From UBA10110 sp964354145 (GTDB lineage: Bacteria > Patescibacteriota > Kazan-3B-28 > UBA10110), in the NCBI GenBank assembly GCA_964354145.1, contig CAYGXX010000006.1, positions 1 to 24,042 on the forward strand: a stretch of DNA of 24,042 bases, in the 5' to 3' direction. Below, one piece after another: positions 1 to 5,100 of this stretch. A program made the translations under genes and the position numbers. The notes beneath the pieces were generated by a model. That model was not told the origin of the DNA. It did no database searches and saw only the letters and a program-made list of their open reading frames with translations. Numbering within the stretch: position 1 is the stretch's first letter; each line of letters starts with the position of its first letter.

Positions 1-563
1 CCTAATGATGTCGCCATCTCGCGGCCGGCCGACCCACCTAGCTCAATTGGTTTGCCTGTAATGCACCCCGGCACCCACGCTCCAGCCAATTTACTGTATT
101 CATCTACCATCCAAGCTATGGTCTGGCTATCCGTATTCACATCTGGCGCTGGCACATCCAAATTAGAGCCAATTTTAGGAAACATAACTCGGATGTATTC
201 CCGCGATAACCTTTCTAATTCAGTTTTAGACAACTTTTTCGGGTCCACCTGCACGCCACCTTTCCCGCCCCCAAAAGGGATACCTACCACCGCGCATTTC
301 CAAGTCATCAGAGATGCCAATATTTTAGCTTCCCCTACATCTACTGCGGGATGGAACCGAACCCCGCCTTTATAGGGGCCCCGAGCAGAATTATGCTGCA
401 CCCTAAAAGCAGGTAGATGCAAAATCTCCCCCGAATCTAACTGCAGAGGAATCTCCACCGAAATAATGTTTTCCGGAGTAGACAACTTTTCTAAATCTGC
501 CCCCGTTAAGTTAATCCGGGCAGCAGCTTCAGCTAAAGCGGCTTGGTAGGCAGGTGATTCCAT
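1..563 (-). CDS. gdhA: Glu/Leu/Phe/Val dehydrogenase, N-terminal part (cut by window edge)
   Basis: Reversible oxidative deamination of glutamate to 2-oxoglutarate with NAD(P). Translating the minus strand from the ATG at 563-561 gives about 187 residues with the family hallmarks: KGGVRFHPAVD (substrate-domain entry), MTWKCAVVGIPFGGGKGG with the active-site lysines, PAPDVNT with the catalytic aspartate, and finally TGKPIELGGSAGREMAT just before the NAD domain, which lies outside the window. The start is only 6 bases after the trxB stop, so the two probably share a transcript. I see no clear Shine-Dalgarno sequence. The family is sure. Glutamate rather than another amino acid as substrate is inferred from the GGSxGR region. 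Confidence 0.93.
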   Translation of the reverse strand, partial: MESPAYQAALAEAAARINLTGADLEKLSTPENIISVEIPLQLDSGEILHLPAFRVQHNSARGPYKGGVRFHPAVDVGEAKILASLMTWKCAVVGIPFGGGKGGVQVDPKKLSKTELERLSREYIRVMFPKIGSNLDVPAPDVNTDSQTIAWMVDEYSKLAGAWVPGCITGKPIELGGSAGREMATSL

Positions 564-569
564 ACAAAA

Positions 570-1583
570 CTATTTATCGGCGGATTTCCCAAAGGAACGT
601 TTGACGTTCCCAAAAACGTCCGGCATTCCCCCAAGCCCTGGAACGTCCGACGTTCCTTCAGGAACGTCCGACGTTCCCTGAACATAATTATACGCCGATA
701 GAGCCGCTTTGGCACCTTCGCTGGCCGCCACAATCATTTGTTTAAATGGCACGGTGGTGGCATCGCCAGCCGCAAAGATGCCCGAGACAGATGTTTGATT
801 GTGTTCATTTATCACTATCTCTTTCTTATCACTGAGTTGCACCAAATCTTTAACAAAATCTGTATTGGCGTCCCCACCAATCTCTATAAATATACCTTGT
901 ACATCTAAAACTCGCTCGGTTTTGTCTGAAATTTGACTAATTTTGATCTGCTCGACAAAACTACTGCCAATAATTTCTTTAACTTCCGCATGTAAGATCT
1001 GCTCTAAATTATTCAGGGCAGATAATTTATGTAATAACGCCGCTTCGGCTCTAAATTTATCATTGTGATGAATTAAATAAACTTTTTTGGCTACGCCCGC
1101 TAATAAAATTACTGCATCCACTGCAGCATTGCCTCCGCCGATTACCGCCACATCCTTGCCCGCAAAGAGGGGAGCATCACAGGTTGCACAATAAGCTACC
1201 CCCTTGCCAACAAAGTCTGTCTCTCCAGGAACGTTCAACTTGCGCGGGGTCCGACCTGTTGCCAAAATAACAGCTTTGGCTTTATATTTTGTGCCATCTG
1301 CTAATTCAACTTCAAAGCCACCATCTTCTCGTTCAATTTCCTTGACCAATCCCGCTTTGATCTCTGCTCCAGCTGATCTGGCTTGATTTTGCCATTCTTT
1401 TACTAAAGTTAATCCGTCCGTTTTACCAAAACCGGGGTAATTCTCTACACAAGCAGGAAGCACTGCTTGTCCACCCATAACTTGCCCGATTACTAAGGTT
1501 TTCAAAGACCGGCGACAGGCATACAAAGCTGCTGTCAAACCGGCTGGGCCCGTTCCAATGATAATCACATCGTAGGTCACCAC
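570..1583 (-). CDS. trxB: Thioredoxin reductase-like FAD/NAD(P) disulfide oxidoreductase with repeat-encoded tail
   Basis: Flavoprotein of the low-molecular-weight thioredoxin reductase family, which passes electrons to a thioredoxin-like partner in the cytosol. Visible parts: FAD-binding GTGPAG (res. 10-15), ATGRTPR (108-114), redox centre CATC (132-135), nucleotide-binding IGGGNAA (148-154) and GIFAAGDAT (268-276). Two oddities. The NADPH 2'-phosphate motif HRRxxFR of classical TrxB reads HHNDKFR (172-178), so the arginine pair is missing and cofactor choice is uncertain. The last ~35 residues (302-337), beyond the normal family end, are encoded by four palindromic repeat copies and contain GTSDVP twice. 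The start is one of two adjacent GTG codons, 7 bases after the small ORF upstream. gdhA follows immediately. Confidence 0.93.
   Translation of the reverse strand: MVTYDVIIIGTGPAGLTAALYACRRSLKTLVIGQVMGGQAVLPACVENYPGFGKTDGLTLVKEWQNQARSAGAEIKAGLVKEIEREDGGFEVELADGTKYKAKAVILATGRTPRKLNVPGETDFVGKGVAYCATCDAPLFAGKDVAVIGGGNAAVDAVILLAGVAKKVYLIHHNDKFRAEAALLHKLSALNNLEQILHAEVKEIIGSSFVEQIKISQISDKTERVLDVQGIFIEIGGDANTDFVKDLVQLSDKKEIVINEHNQTSVSGIFAAGDATTVPFKQMIVAASEGAKAALSAYNYVQGTSDVPEGTSDVPGLGGMPDVFGNVKRSFGKSADK
594..677. repeat. Four tandem copies of a 17-bp palindrome in the 3' end of trxB
   Basis: GGAACGTCCGACGTTCC occurs exactly at 640-656 and 661-677, as the variant GGAACGTTTGACGTTCC at 594-610, and as a degenerate copy (13/17) at 613-629. 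Each has 8-base arms around one central base. All lie inside the trxB reading frame and supply its C-terminal tail. This is a cluster of a dispersed palindromic repeat, not coding sequence kept by selection on the enzyme. Confidence 0.9.
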
Positions 1584-1590
1584 TTAACAA

Positions 1591-1719
1591 TTAGCTCTTC
1601 TTAGTATAGCACTGCCCATATACTTGCCCCGTACTGTCATACCGTTGAAATTGCGGCTTAGCAATTTCCGGTTTGTCTAGTACTGGGGAACAAAAGCAGC
1701 CTCCACGCGAGACTGCCAT
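1591..1719 (-). CDS. Small cysteine-containing ORF of 42 codons upstream of trxB
   Basis: Unrecognised. Minus-strand ATG at 1719-1717, preceded by AGGT 8 bases upstream, runs to TAA at 1593-1591. The product starts MAVSRGGCFCSPVLDKPE and ends GQVYGQCYTKKS, with three cysteines (a CxC near the start and one near the end) and no membrane segment. The stop lies 7 bases before the trxB start, so translational coupling is plausible, and the placement invites the guess of a redox partner or metal-binding peptide. That is only inference: the ORF is short and could be chance, but its start signal and tight spacing argue for a real gene. Confidence 0.5.
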   Translation of the reverse strand: MAVSRGGCFCSPVLDKPEIAKPQFQRYDSTGQVYGQCYTKKS

Positions 1720-1748
1720 TGATAATACCTGATAAAAGCACGGTCTAA

Positions 1749-1973
1749 TTAAAATTCGGGTTCCGTATCTTCTTTGGTTTCCTTCTCGGCTTCATCCTCT
1801 ACGCTGGTATCCTTTGCACTGATGCCCCCCTCTTCTTCATCCTCATCCTCCCATTCATCTTCATCTTCTTCCTCTTTAGGCTTTACCCCCTCACCCTCTT
1901 CTAAATCCTTTCCCTCATCATCTGCATCCGCCGGTATAGCGCCACCGGTCATATCATCGAAATTGTCGTTCAT
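1749..1973 (-). CDS. Highly acidic 74-residue hypothetical protein
   Basis: Unrecognised. A good Shine-Dalgarno (CGGAGGT at 1983-1977) sits 4-5 bases before the ATG, which supports a translated gene. The product is almost wholly Asp/Glu with a few Lys and Gly: runs such as KEEEDEDEWEDEDEEEGG in the middle and KETKEDTEPEF at the end. It has no hydrophobic core, cysteine or signal peptide, and is predicted to be disordered and strongly anionic. A 16-bp inverted repeat (CCTAAA-CAAT-TTTAGG, 2013-2028) lies about 40 bases upstream and could be an operator or a small hairpin. Function unknown; acidic disordered proteins often mimic nucleic acid or bind cations, but nothing here shows that. Confidence 0.6.
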   Translation of the reverse strand: MNDNFDDMTGGAIPADADDEGKDLEEGEGVKPKEEEDEDEWEDEDEEEGGISAKDTSVEDEAEKETKEDTEPEF

Positions 1974-2012
1974 CGTACCTCCGATTAATTAATAAAACTC
2001 TTGATACAATCA

Positions 2013-2028
2013 CCTAAACAATTTTAGG
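2013..2028. promoter_or_regulatory. Short inverted repeat upstream of the acidic-protein gene
   Basis: CCTAAA and TTTAGG arms around CAAT form a perfect 6-bp palindrome, about 40 bases before the start of the acidic protein. An operator half-site pair is possible; no convincing -35/-10 pair was found around it. Confidence 0.3.
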
Positions 2029-2122
2029 CATAACGTTAATTTAGCACAAGATTTCCTCCTGTCAATACCTAGCAAAAAATTCTTTCTCGTCACAGGGACA
2101 AGACGAGAAACTACATCCAACC

Positions 2123-2728
2123 TTAAATTTTTATCTTTTTTATCAGTAACAAGAAAAGGGCTCCTGCACCCGTGAGTACGCCGATGATAAAGAATACTGT
2201 GTCAAAACCATAGGTGGTCGCCATAAACCCGCCGAGAGCCGCTGTTCCCGCCATGCCGATTCCCAGCACCACATCATAGAGGCTCCATTCAAAGCCGACC
2301 TTGTTTTCATCAACATGTTTGGTAAAAATAGAATACCACCCGGGAAAAGCCAATGCTGATCCTAGCCCCATCACCCCTTGCAGAAGGTAGATCTGCCAGA
2401 CATCCGTAATAAAAATGTATAAAAAGTATACGGCAGCCGTTAATAAAGTCCCGGTTATAGCTACGATAAGGTCATCTCTTTCCGACTTGGATTTATCTAC
2501 AAATGTACCTACAGGAATTTCAAAAATTGATTTAACAATTAGATAGATAGCTGAAGCAATACCAACTACTTCCAGGGAGCCATGAATTTTGTCTGTAATA
2601 AAAATAGCGAAAATAGGAGCCAGTAGTTGGTTAGAAGACCACACCAGGAAATCAGACAGGATAAGGATTTTAATAATCCTATTAATTTTATAATTCCGAA
2701 TGGATCTAAAGATTGATTTGTAATACAT
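2123..2728 (-). CDS. Six-helix half-size MFS-type transporter
   Basis: Integral membrane protein of about 201 residues with six hydrophobic segments, beginning around ILILSDFLVWSSNQLL, EVVGIASAIYLIVKS, LIVAITGTLLTAAVYF, WQIYLLQGVMGLGSAL, YDVVLGIGMAGTAALGG and VFFIIGVLTGAGALFLL. The D-K-S-K-S-E-R-D-D loop after helix 2 and the proline/glycine pattern of helices 4-5 resemble the N-terminal half of major facilitator proteins, which normally have twelve helices and about 400 residues. Either a genuine half-transporter that dimerises or a truncated remnant; the clean KKIKI ending suggests a normal stop. I chose the ATG at 2728 because the open frame further upstream (to 2806) runs into a copied tRNA fragment. 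Substrate unknown. Confidence 0.65.
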   Translation of the reverse strand: MYYKSIFRSIRNYKINRIIKILILSDFLVWSSNQLLAPIFAIFITDKIHGSLEVVGIASAIYLIVKSIFEIPVGTFVDKSKSERDDLIVAITGTLLTAAVYFLYIFITDVWQIYLLQGVMGLGSALAFPGWYSIFTKHVDENKVGFEWSLYDVVLGIGMAGTAALGGFMATTYGFDTVFFIIGVLTGAGALFLLLIKKIKI

Positions 2729-2759
2729 GGGATTCCATTTTATGTAGTGTATTTTTCTT

Positions 2760-2888
2760 GGCAGCCTGTAGGAGAATGCACCTTCGCTGAAAGCTTCGGC
2801 GCACATAGGTCGACCCTGAGTTCGATTCTACATTCTTCGCTACTTATTAATCGGTGGCGAAGCCAGGCGTAGCTCGTAGAGCGAAGAC
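2760..2888. repeat. Duplicated tRNA-Glu 3' end and a repeat piece beside the tRNA gene
   Basis: GGCAGCCTGTAGGAGAAT at 2760-2777 is an exact 18-base copy of the 3' end of the tRNA-Glu gene (2890-2907, same orientation). Between them lies a 112-base stretch. GAGTTCGATTCT near 2820-2832 is a 12-base inverted match to the T-arm of the same tRNA. The part next to the tRNA (about 2848-2888) belongs to the TTCGCTC/GAGCTAC repeat family also found after two other tRNAs. Confidence 0.7.
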
Positions 2889-2963
2889 TGGCAGCCTGTA
2901 GGAGAATCGAACTCCTGTTACAAGGATGAAAACCTTGCGTCCTAACCACTAGACGAACAGGCC
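2889..2963 (-). tRNA. tRNA-Glu (anticodon TTC)
   Basis: Cloverleaf read on the minus strand: acceptor GGCCTGT/ACAGGCT, D-arm GTCTAGTGGTTAGGAC, anticodon stem CAAGG/CCTTG with loop TTTTCAT (anticodon TTC), T-loop TTCGATT, discriminator G and encoded CCA. 75 bases. Confidence 0.97.
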
Positions 2964-3160
2964 ATGAAGGCGGAAAAACCTGACATCCCCGCCTGCGTTC
3001 AATCTCACCGAGAAATAGATGATTATTTCTCTTCTCGATATAGATTTCACTACGGACGGGCAGGCTAACCGATACTTGTCCTCCGTAATCCAATTTATAT
3101 CAAAAGAGAATAATTTTCTATTTTTGATGAGACTGGATGAAGGAGGAGACGATGGCGCCA

Positions 3161-3235
3161 TGGTGGGCTGTACAGGACTCGAACCTGTAACCAACTGCTT
3201 AAGAGGCAGCTGCTCTACCATTGAGCTAACAACCC
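3161..3235 (-). tRNA. tRNA-Lys (anticodon CTT)
   Basis: Minus strand: acceptor GGGTTGT/ACAGCCC, D-arm GCTCAATGGTAGAGC, anticodon stem GCTGC/GCAGT with loop CTCTTAA (anticodon CTT), T-arm ACAGG-TTCGAGT-CCTGT, discriminator A, encoded CCA. 75 bases. Confidence 0.97.
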
Positions 3236-3251
3236 AGTTTTCAAGTGGCGC

Positions 3252-3347
3252 AGCCAACCGTAGCCTGCCCATCCTTCGCTCTCTGAGCTACGGAGGGCAA
3301 CCTTCGCTCTGGTTCAATATAATTGCTGCAAACAAAGTGGCGAAGGT
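3252..3347. repeat. tRNA-trailing repeat, copy A (after tRNA-Arg-CCG)
   Basis: A ~96-bp element abutting the CCA end of tRNA-Arg(CCG). It matches copy B (4496-4594), which abuts tRNA-Gly. The plus-strand parts AGCCAACCGTAGCCTGCCCA, TCCTTCGCTCT and GAGCTACGGAGGGCAACCTT are shared almost exactly; the AT-rich middle with AATATAATT is looser. Internal complementary pairs (CCGTAG with CTACGG; AACCTTC with GAAGGTT) suggest a folded trailer RNA or a mobile hairpin repeat. Confidence 0.8.
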
Positions 3348-3422
3348 TGGTACTCCCGGTAGGAATCGAACCTACACTTTGGGCTCCGGAAGCCCACGTT
3401 ATATCCATTTAACTACGGGAGC
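3348..3422 (-). tRNA. tRNA-Arg (anticodon CCG)
   Basis: Minus strand: acceptor GCTCCCG/CGGGAGT, D-arm GTTAAATGGATATAAC, anticodon stem TGGGC/GCCCA with loop TTCCGGA (anticodon CCG), T-arm GTAGG-TTCGATT-CCTAC, discriminator A, encoded CCA. 75 bases. Confidence 0.97.
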
Positions 3423-3461
3423 ATTCTTAATCAAAATAAAAAACACTATTATCAAAGGGGG

Positions 3462-3536
3462 TGGGGTGGCTTAGGGGATTCGAACCCCTAATAGCAGCTC
3501 CACAAGCTGATGTGTTGCCATTACACCAAAGCCACC
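3462..3536 (-). tRNA. tRNA-His (anticodon GTG)
   Basis: Minus strand: G(-1) faces discriminator C, as expected for tRNA-His; acceptor GTGGCTT/AAGCCAC; loop TTGTGGA with anticodon GTG; T-arm AGGGG-TTCGAAT-CCCCT; encoded CCA. The top pair of the anticodon stem is a mismatch. One base separates it from tRNA-Arg(TCT), so the two come from one precursor. Confidence 0.96.
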
Positions 3537-3537
3537 A

Positions 3538-3612
3538 TGGCGCCCCCGGCAGGAATCGAACCCGCATCAACGCCTTAGAAGAGCGCTGCTCTGTCCATTG
3601 AGCTACAGGGAC
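3538..3612 (-). tRNA. tRNA-Arg (anticodon TCT)
   Basis: Minus strand: acceptor GTCCCTG/CGGGGGC with two G-U pairs, D-arm GCTCAATGGACAGAGC, loop CTTCTAA (anticodon TCT), T-arm GCGGG-TTCGATT-CCTGC, discriminator G, encoded CCA. First gene of the Arg-His-Arg-Lys-Glu order on this strand. Confidence 0.97.
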
Positions 3613-3720
3613 TTCACTAAATAAAAATTATCAAACTAACAGCTAATATTAATATACCTTAACTGACAACGTATTCCTTGCGTCGCCGTTCTGGCTTCGC
3701 CCAGAATCTAATTATAATGT

Positions 3721-3850
3721 ATTCCTTACTTCGTCATCCTGGCTTTGTCCCTGCCTACCAGTCAGGCAGGCAGGATCGTATGGATTTATTATTATACGAT
3801 TCTGGATGCGTCCGCCCAGGGCGAGGCTTACCAGAATGACGAGAAGGAAT
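3721..3850. repeat. REPIN-like composite inverted element 0
   Basis: Outer arms ATTCCTTACTTC and GAGAAGGAAT enclose GTCAT (3733) ... ATGAC (to 3840). Inside, a left hairpin (ATCCTG/CAGGAT), a middle stem (ATCGTAT/ATACGAT) closing an AT-rich loop, and a right hairpin (ATTCTGG/CCAGAAT). Same architecture as three elements at 18446, 19928 and 20585, but with a different middle stem. A related half-copy lies just upstream around 3670-3712. Confidence 0.75.
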
Positions 3851-3879
3851 AAAAAAGCTCTGTCCATGGCACCAGAGCT
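3850..3879 (-). terminator. Rho-independent terminator after the metallopeptidase gene
   Basis: On the minus strand AGCTCTG and CAGAGCT form a 7-bp stem around a 10-base loop and are followed directly by a run of T. It lies 28 bases past the stop of the HExxH gene. Confidence 0.85.
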
Positions 3880-3906
3880 ATCAATCTATTTTTTGCGTGA
3901 CGGGGC

Positions 3907-4266
3907 TCAGCAAGCGGGGGAAAGATGATTGGATTTCAGCATTGCCCTGATCTCAGTTGGTGCCATAATAAAAAACTGGAGGAAGCCAAGTTGCGGCACG
4001 GTAAGTATTTGGAAGATTCTCTTGGATGATCTATTCACTTTAGGCTCTGTCCATACTGGATAAATCTCATGGAGCAACTCATGTATTAAGGTAATTACCC
4101 GATCATTAACCCCGATATTCTTATTAATATAGATCTTAAGGTCATCTGGCACTATATAACCCTTAATGCCACGAGCAAATCCCTTCCTTTTGCTACGGGA
4201 GACATTGCTCGTGAGGATGACCCGGTAACCCGACTCGAGCAGAACTCGTTTTAGCTTATTAAACAT
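3907..4266 (-). CDS. Small predicted zinc metallopeptidase (HExxH)
   Basis: 119 residues with LIHELLHEIYPVWTEPKV in the middle (about res. 60-77). HELLH is the gluzincin-type HExxH zinc site, and the W-T-E nearby could give the third ligand. The N-terminal half is basic (KLKRVLLESGYRVILTSNVSRSKRKGFARG); there is no signal peptide or membrane segment, so it is probably cytosolic. I cannot name the family; similar small HExxH proteins with HELLH followed by P-x-W are familiar to me as uncharacterised ORFs in related bacteria. It stands alone between tRNA clusters, with its own perfect sigma-70 promoter (4316-4344) and terminator (3850-3879). There is no Shine-Dalgarno before the ATG. Confidence 0.7.
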   Translation of the reverse strand: MFNKLKRVLLESGYRVILTSNVSRSKRKGFARGIKGYIVPDDLKIYINKNIGVNDRVITLIHELLHEIYPVWTEPKVNRSSKRIFQILTVPQLGFLQFFIMAPTEIRAMLKSNHLSPAC

Positions 4267-4272
4267 GGTTTT

Positions 4273-4339
4273 AGCTTTGTTTTTGTTTGAGATGACTATA
4301 TCTAGTTATTTAATTATTATATCACAAAAAAACAAAGCT
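4273..4339. promoter_or_regulatory. Inverted repeat spanning the metallopeptidase promoter and leader
   Basis: AGCTTTGTTTTTG (4273-4285, in the 5' leader) is mirrored by AAAAACAAAGCT ending at 4339, inside the promoter spacer. The arms are about 40 bases apart, with the -10 box and start point between them. It could be a two-site operator or a leader fold. Confidence 0.45.
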
Positions 4340-4344
4340 GTCAA
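4316..4344 (-). promoter_or_regulatory. Perfect consensus sigma-70 promoter
   Basis: Minus strand: TTGACA (4344-4339), a 17-base spacer ending TGTGA, then TATAAT (4321-4316). Both hexamers are 6/6 and there is also an extended -10 TG. It gives a leader of about 43 bases before the metallopeptidase ATG. Confidence 0.85.
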
Positions 4345-4404
4345 TAATGAAAACTCAGCTCCAGAACTAATAAACATCAGATTGAGCCAGTTAAGTTATC
4401 CCCA

Positions 4405-4446
4405 CCAAATTACAAACCGAAGCACGGAGTGCTGTTTGTAATTTGG
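4405..4446. repeat. Long intergenic hairpin
   Basis: CCAAATTACAAAC (4405-4417) pairs with GTTTGTAATTTGG (4434-4446); AGCAC/GTGCT continues the helix inside, with only a CGA bulge and a three-base loop. That is 18 pairs in 42 bases. No T-run follows on either strand, so it is more likely a palindromic repeat or a processing signal than a terminator. The rest of 4345-4495 shows no gene. Confidence 0.7.
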
Positions 4447-4495
4447 AGAGGAGGAACAACGGAGCGGTAAAGTTTGCTTCTTATTAATCCGGCGG

Positions 4496-4594
4496 AGCCA
4501 ACCGTAGCCTGCCCATCCTTCGCTCTTATGAGCTACGGAGGGCAACCTTCACCCTGTTTAATATAATTAAGGTTACAAATAATGTGGCGAAGGT
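4496..4594. repeat. tRNA-trailing repeat, copy B (after tRNA-Gly)
   Basis: Second copy of the element at 3252-3347, ending exactly at the CCA of tRNA-Gly(TCC). Read downstream of the tRNA it begins ACCTTCGCCAC, as copy A does after tRNA-Arg(CCG). The conserved block with CCGTAGCTC and its complement GAGCTACGG is intact. Confidence 0.8.
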
Positions 4595-4669
4595 TGGAGC
4601 GGGTAACGGGAATTGGACCCGTATCTGCGCCTTGGAAGAGCGCCATAATAGCCATTATACGATACCCGC
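4595..4669 (-). tRNA. tRNA-Gly (anticodon TCC) with atypical T-loop
   Basis: Minus strand: acceptor GCGGGTA/TACCCGC, D-arm GTATAATGGCTATTAT as in other bacterial tRNA-Gly(TCC), loop CTTCCAA (anticodon TCC), discriminator T, encoded CCA. The T-arm reads ACGGG-TCCAATT-CCCGT instead of the usual TTCGATT loop: position 55 is C rather than T, and 57 is A rather than G. Confidence 0.94.
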
Positions 4670-4769
4670 ACTACCTGGAGTTCACAATTTTAACTTTACA
4701 GGAAAACCCAGGGGAGCCAAAACTCACACCTGAAAGGAGACTTTTTAATTGGGGGTTACCCAAGCCTAA

Positions 4770-5042
4770 TTAGTGGATCAGTGAGCGCAAAGCCTTGCCC
4801 GACTTGAAACGAGGGACTCTCGACTGGGGAATCCGGATCGGCTTCCCGGTCTGAGGGTTTACCCCATTGCGAGCCGCCCGCGCACTGACACTGAAAGTCC
4901 CAAAGCCCGTGATGGTCACGCTCTTACCAGCTGTCAAATTGCTTTTGACAGCGTTCACGAAAATGTCCATGGTCTGGGTGGCCGTTTTCTTGGACAAATT
5001 AGCCTTGCGGGCAATCAGCTCAATTATCTGCGACTTATTCAT
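4770..5042 (-). CDS. hup: HU family DNA-binding protein
   Basis: Nucleoid protein of 90 residues, the normal HU length, acting as a dimer that bends DNA. It begins MNKSQIIELIARKANLSKK. The family signature is GFGTFSVSARAARNGVNPQTGKP; the usual R-N-P-Q-T-G at the tip of the DNA-binding arm is V-N-P-Q-T-G. IRIPQSRVPRFKSGKALR follows. The open frame extends further upstream, but the ATG at 5042 has a strong Shine-Dalgarno (GGGAGGT) and matches the family start. It has its own promoter in the 58-base gap after ruvX, as expected for an abundant protein. Confidence 0.96.
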   Translation of the reverse strand: MNKSQIIELIARKANLSKKTATQTMDIFVNAVKSNLTAGKSVTITGFGTFSVSARAARNGVNPQTGKPIRIPQSRVPRFKSGKALRSLIH

Positions 5043-5070
5043 TTTACCTCCCTTGGATAACTCTATCCTG

Positions 5071-5099
5071 ATTTTAAAACACTCTCCCAAGGCTGTCAA
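5071..5099 (-). promoter_or_regulatory. Promoter of the HU gene
   Basis: Minus strand: TTGACA (5099-5094, 6/6), 17-base spacer, TAAAAT (5076-5071, 5/6). It fits entirely between the ruvX stop and the HU start. Confidence 0.85.
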
Positions 5100-5100
5100 A

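Larger units (their letters stand above)
3154..3544. repeat. 13-bp inverted repeat pair flanking the Lys/Arg/His tRNA block
   Basis: GGCGCCATGGTGG at 3154-3166 and its exact reverse complement CCACCATGGCGCC at 3532-3544 bracket three tRNA genes. Both overlap tRNA ends (the CCA of tRNA-Lys; the tRNA-His 5' end next to the 3' end of tRNA-Arg-TCT). Part of the match follows from the shared CCA and acceptor sequences, so this may be partly coincidental. Confidence 0.5.

Noticed and set aside
594..677. Palindrome cluster in trxB considered as a LexA- or CIRCE-type operator
   Set aside because: It lies inside the coding 3' end with irregular spacing and degenerate copies, unlike a regulatory site.
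2949..3474. Open frames on both strands between 2740 and 3480
   Set aside because: They run through tRNA genes and their trailers, so they are not proteins.
3252..4594. Repeats considered as a CRISPR array
   Set aside because: There are only two copies about 1.2 kb apart, no regular spacing and no spacers; they belong to tRNA trailers.
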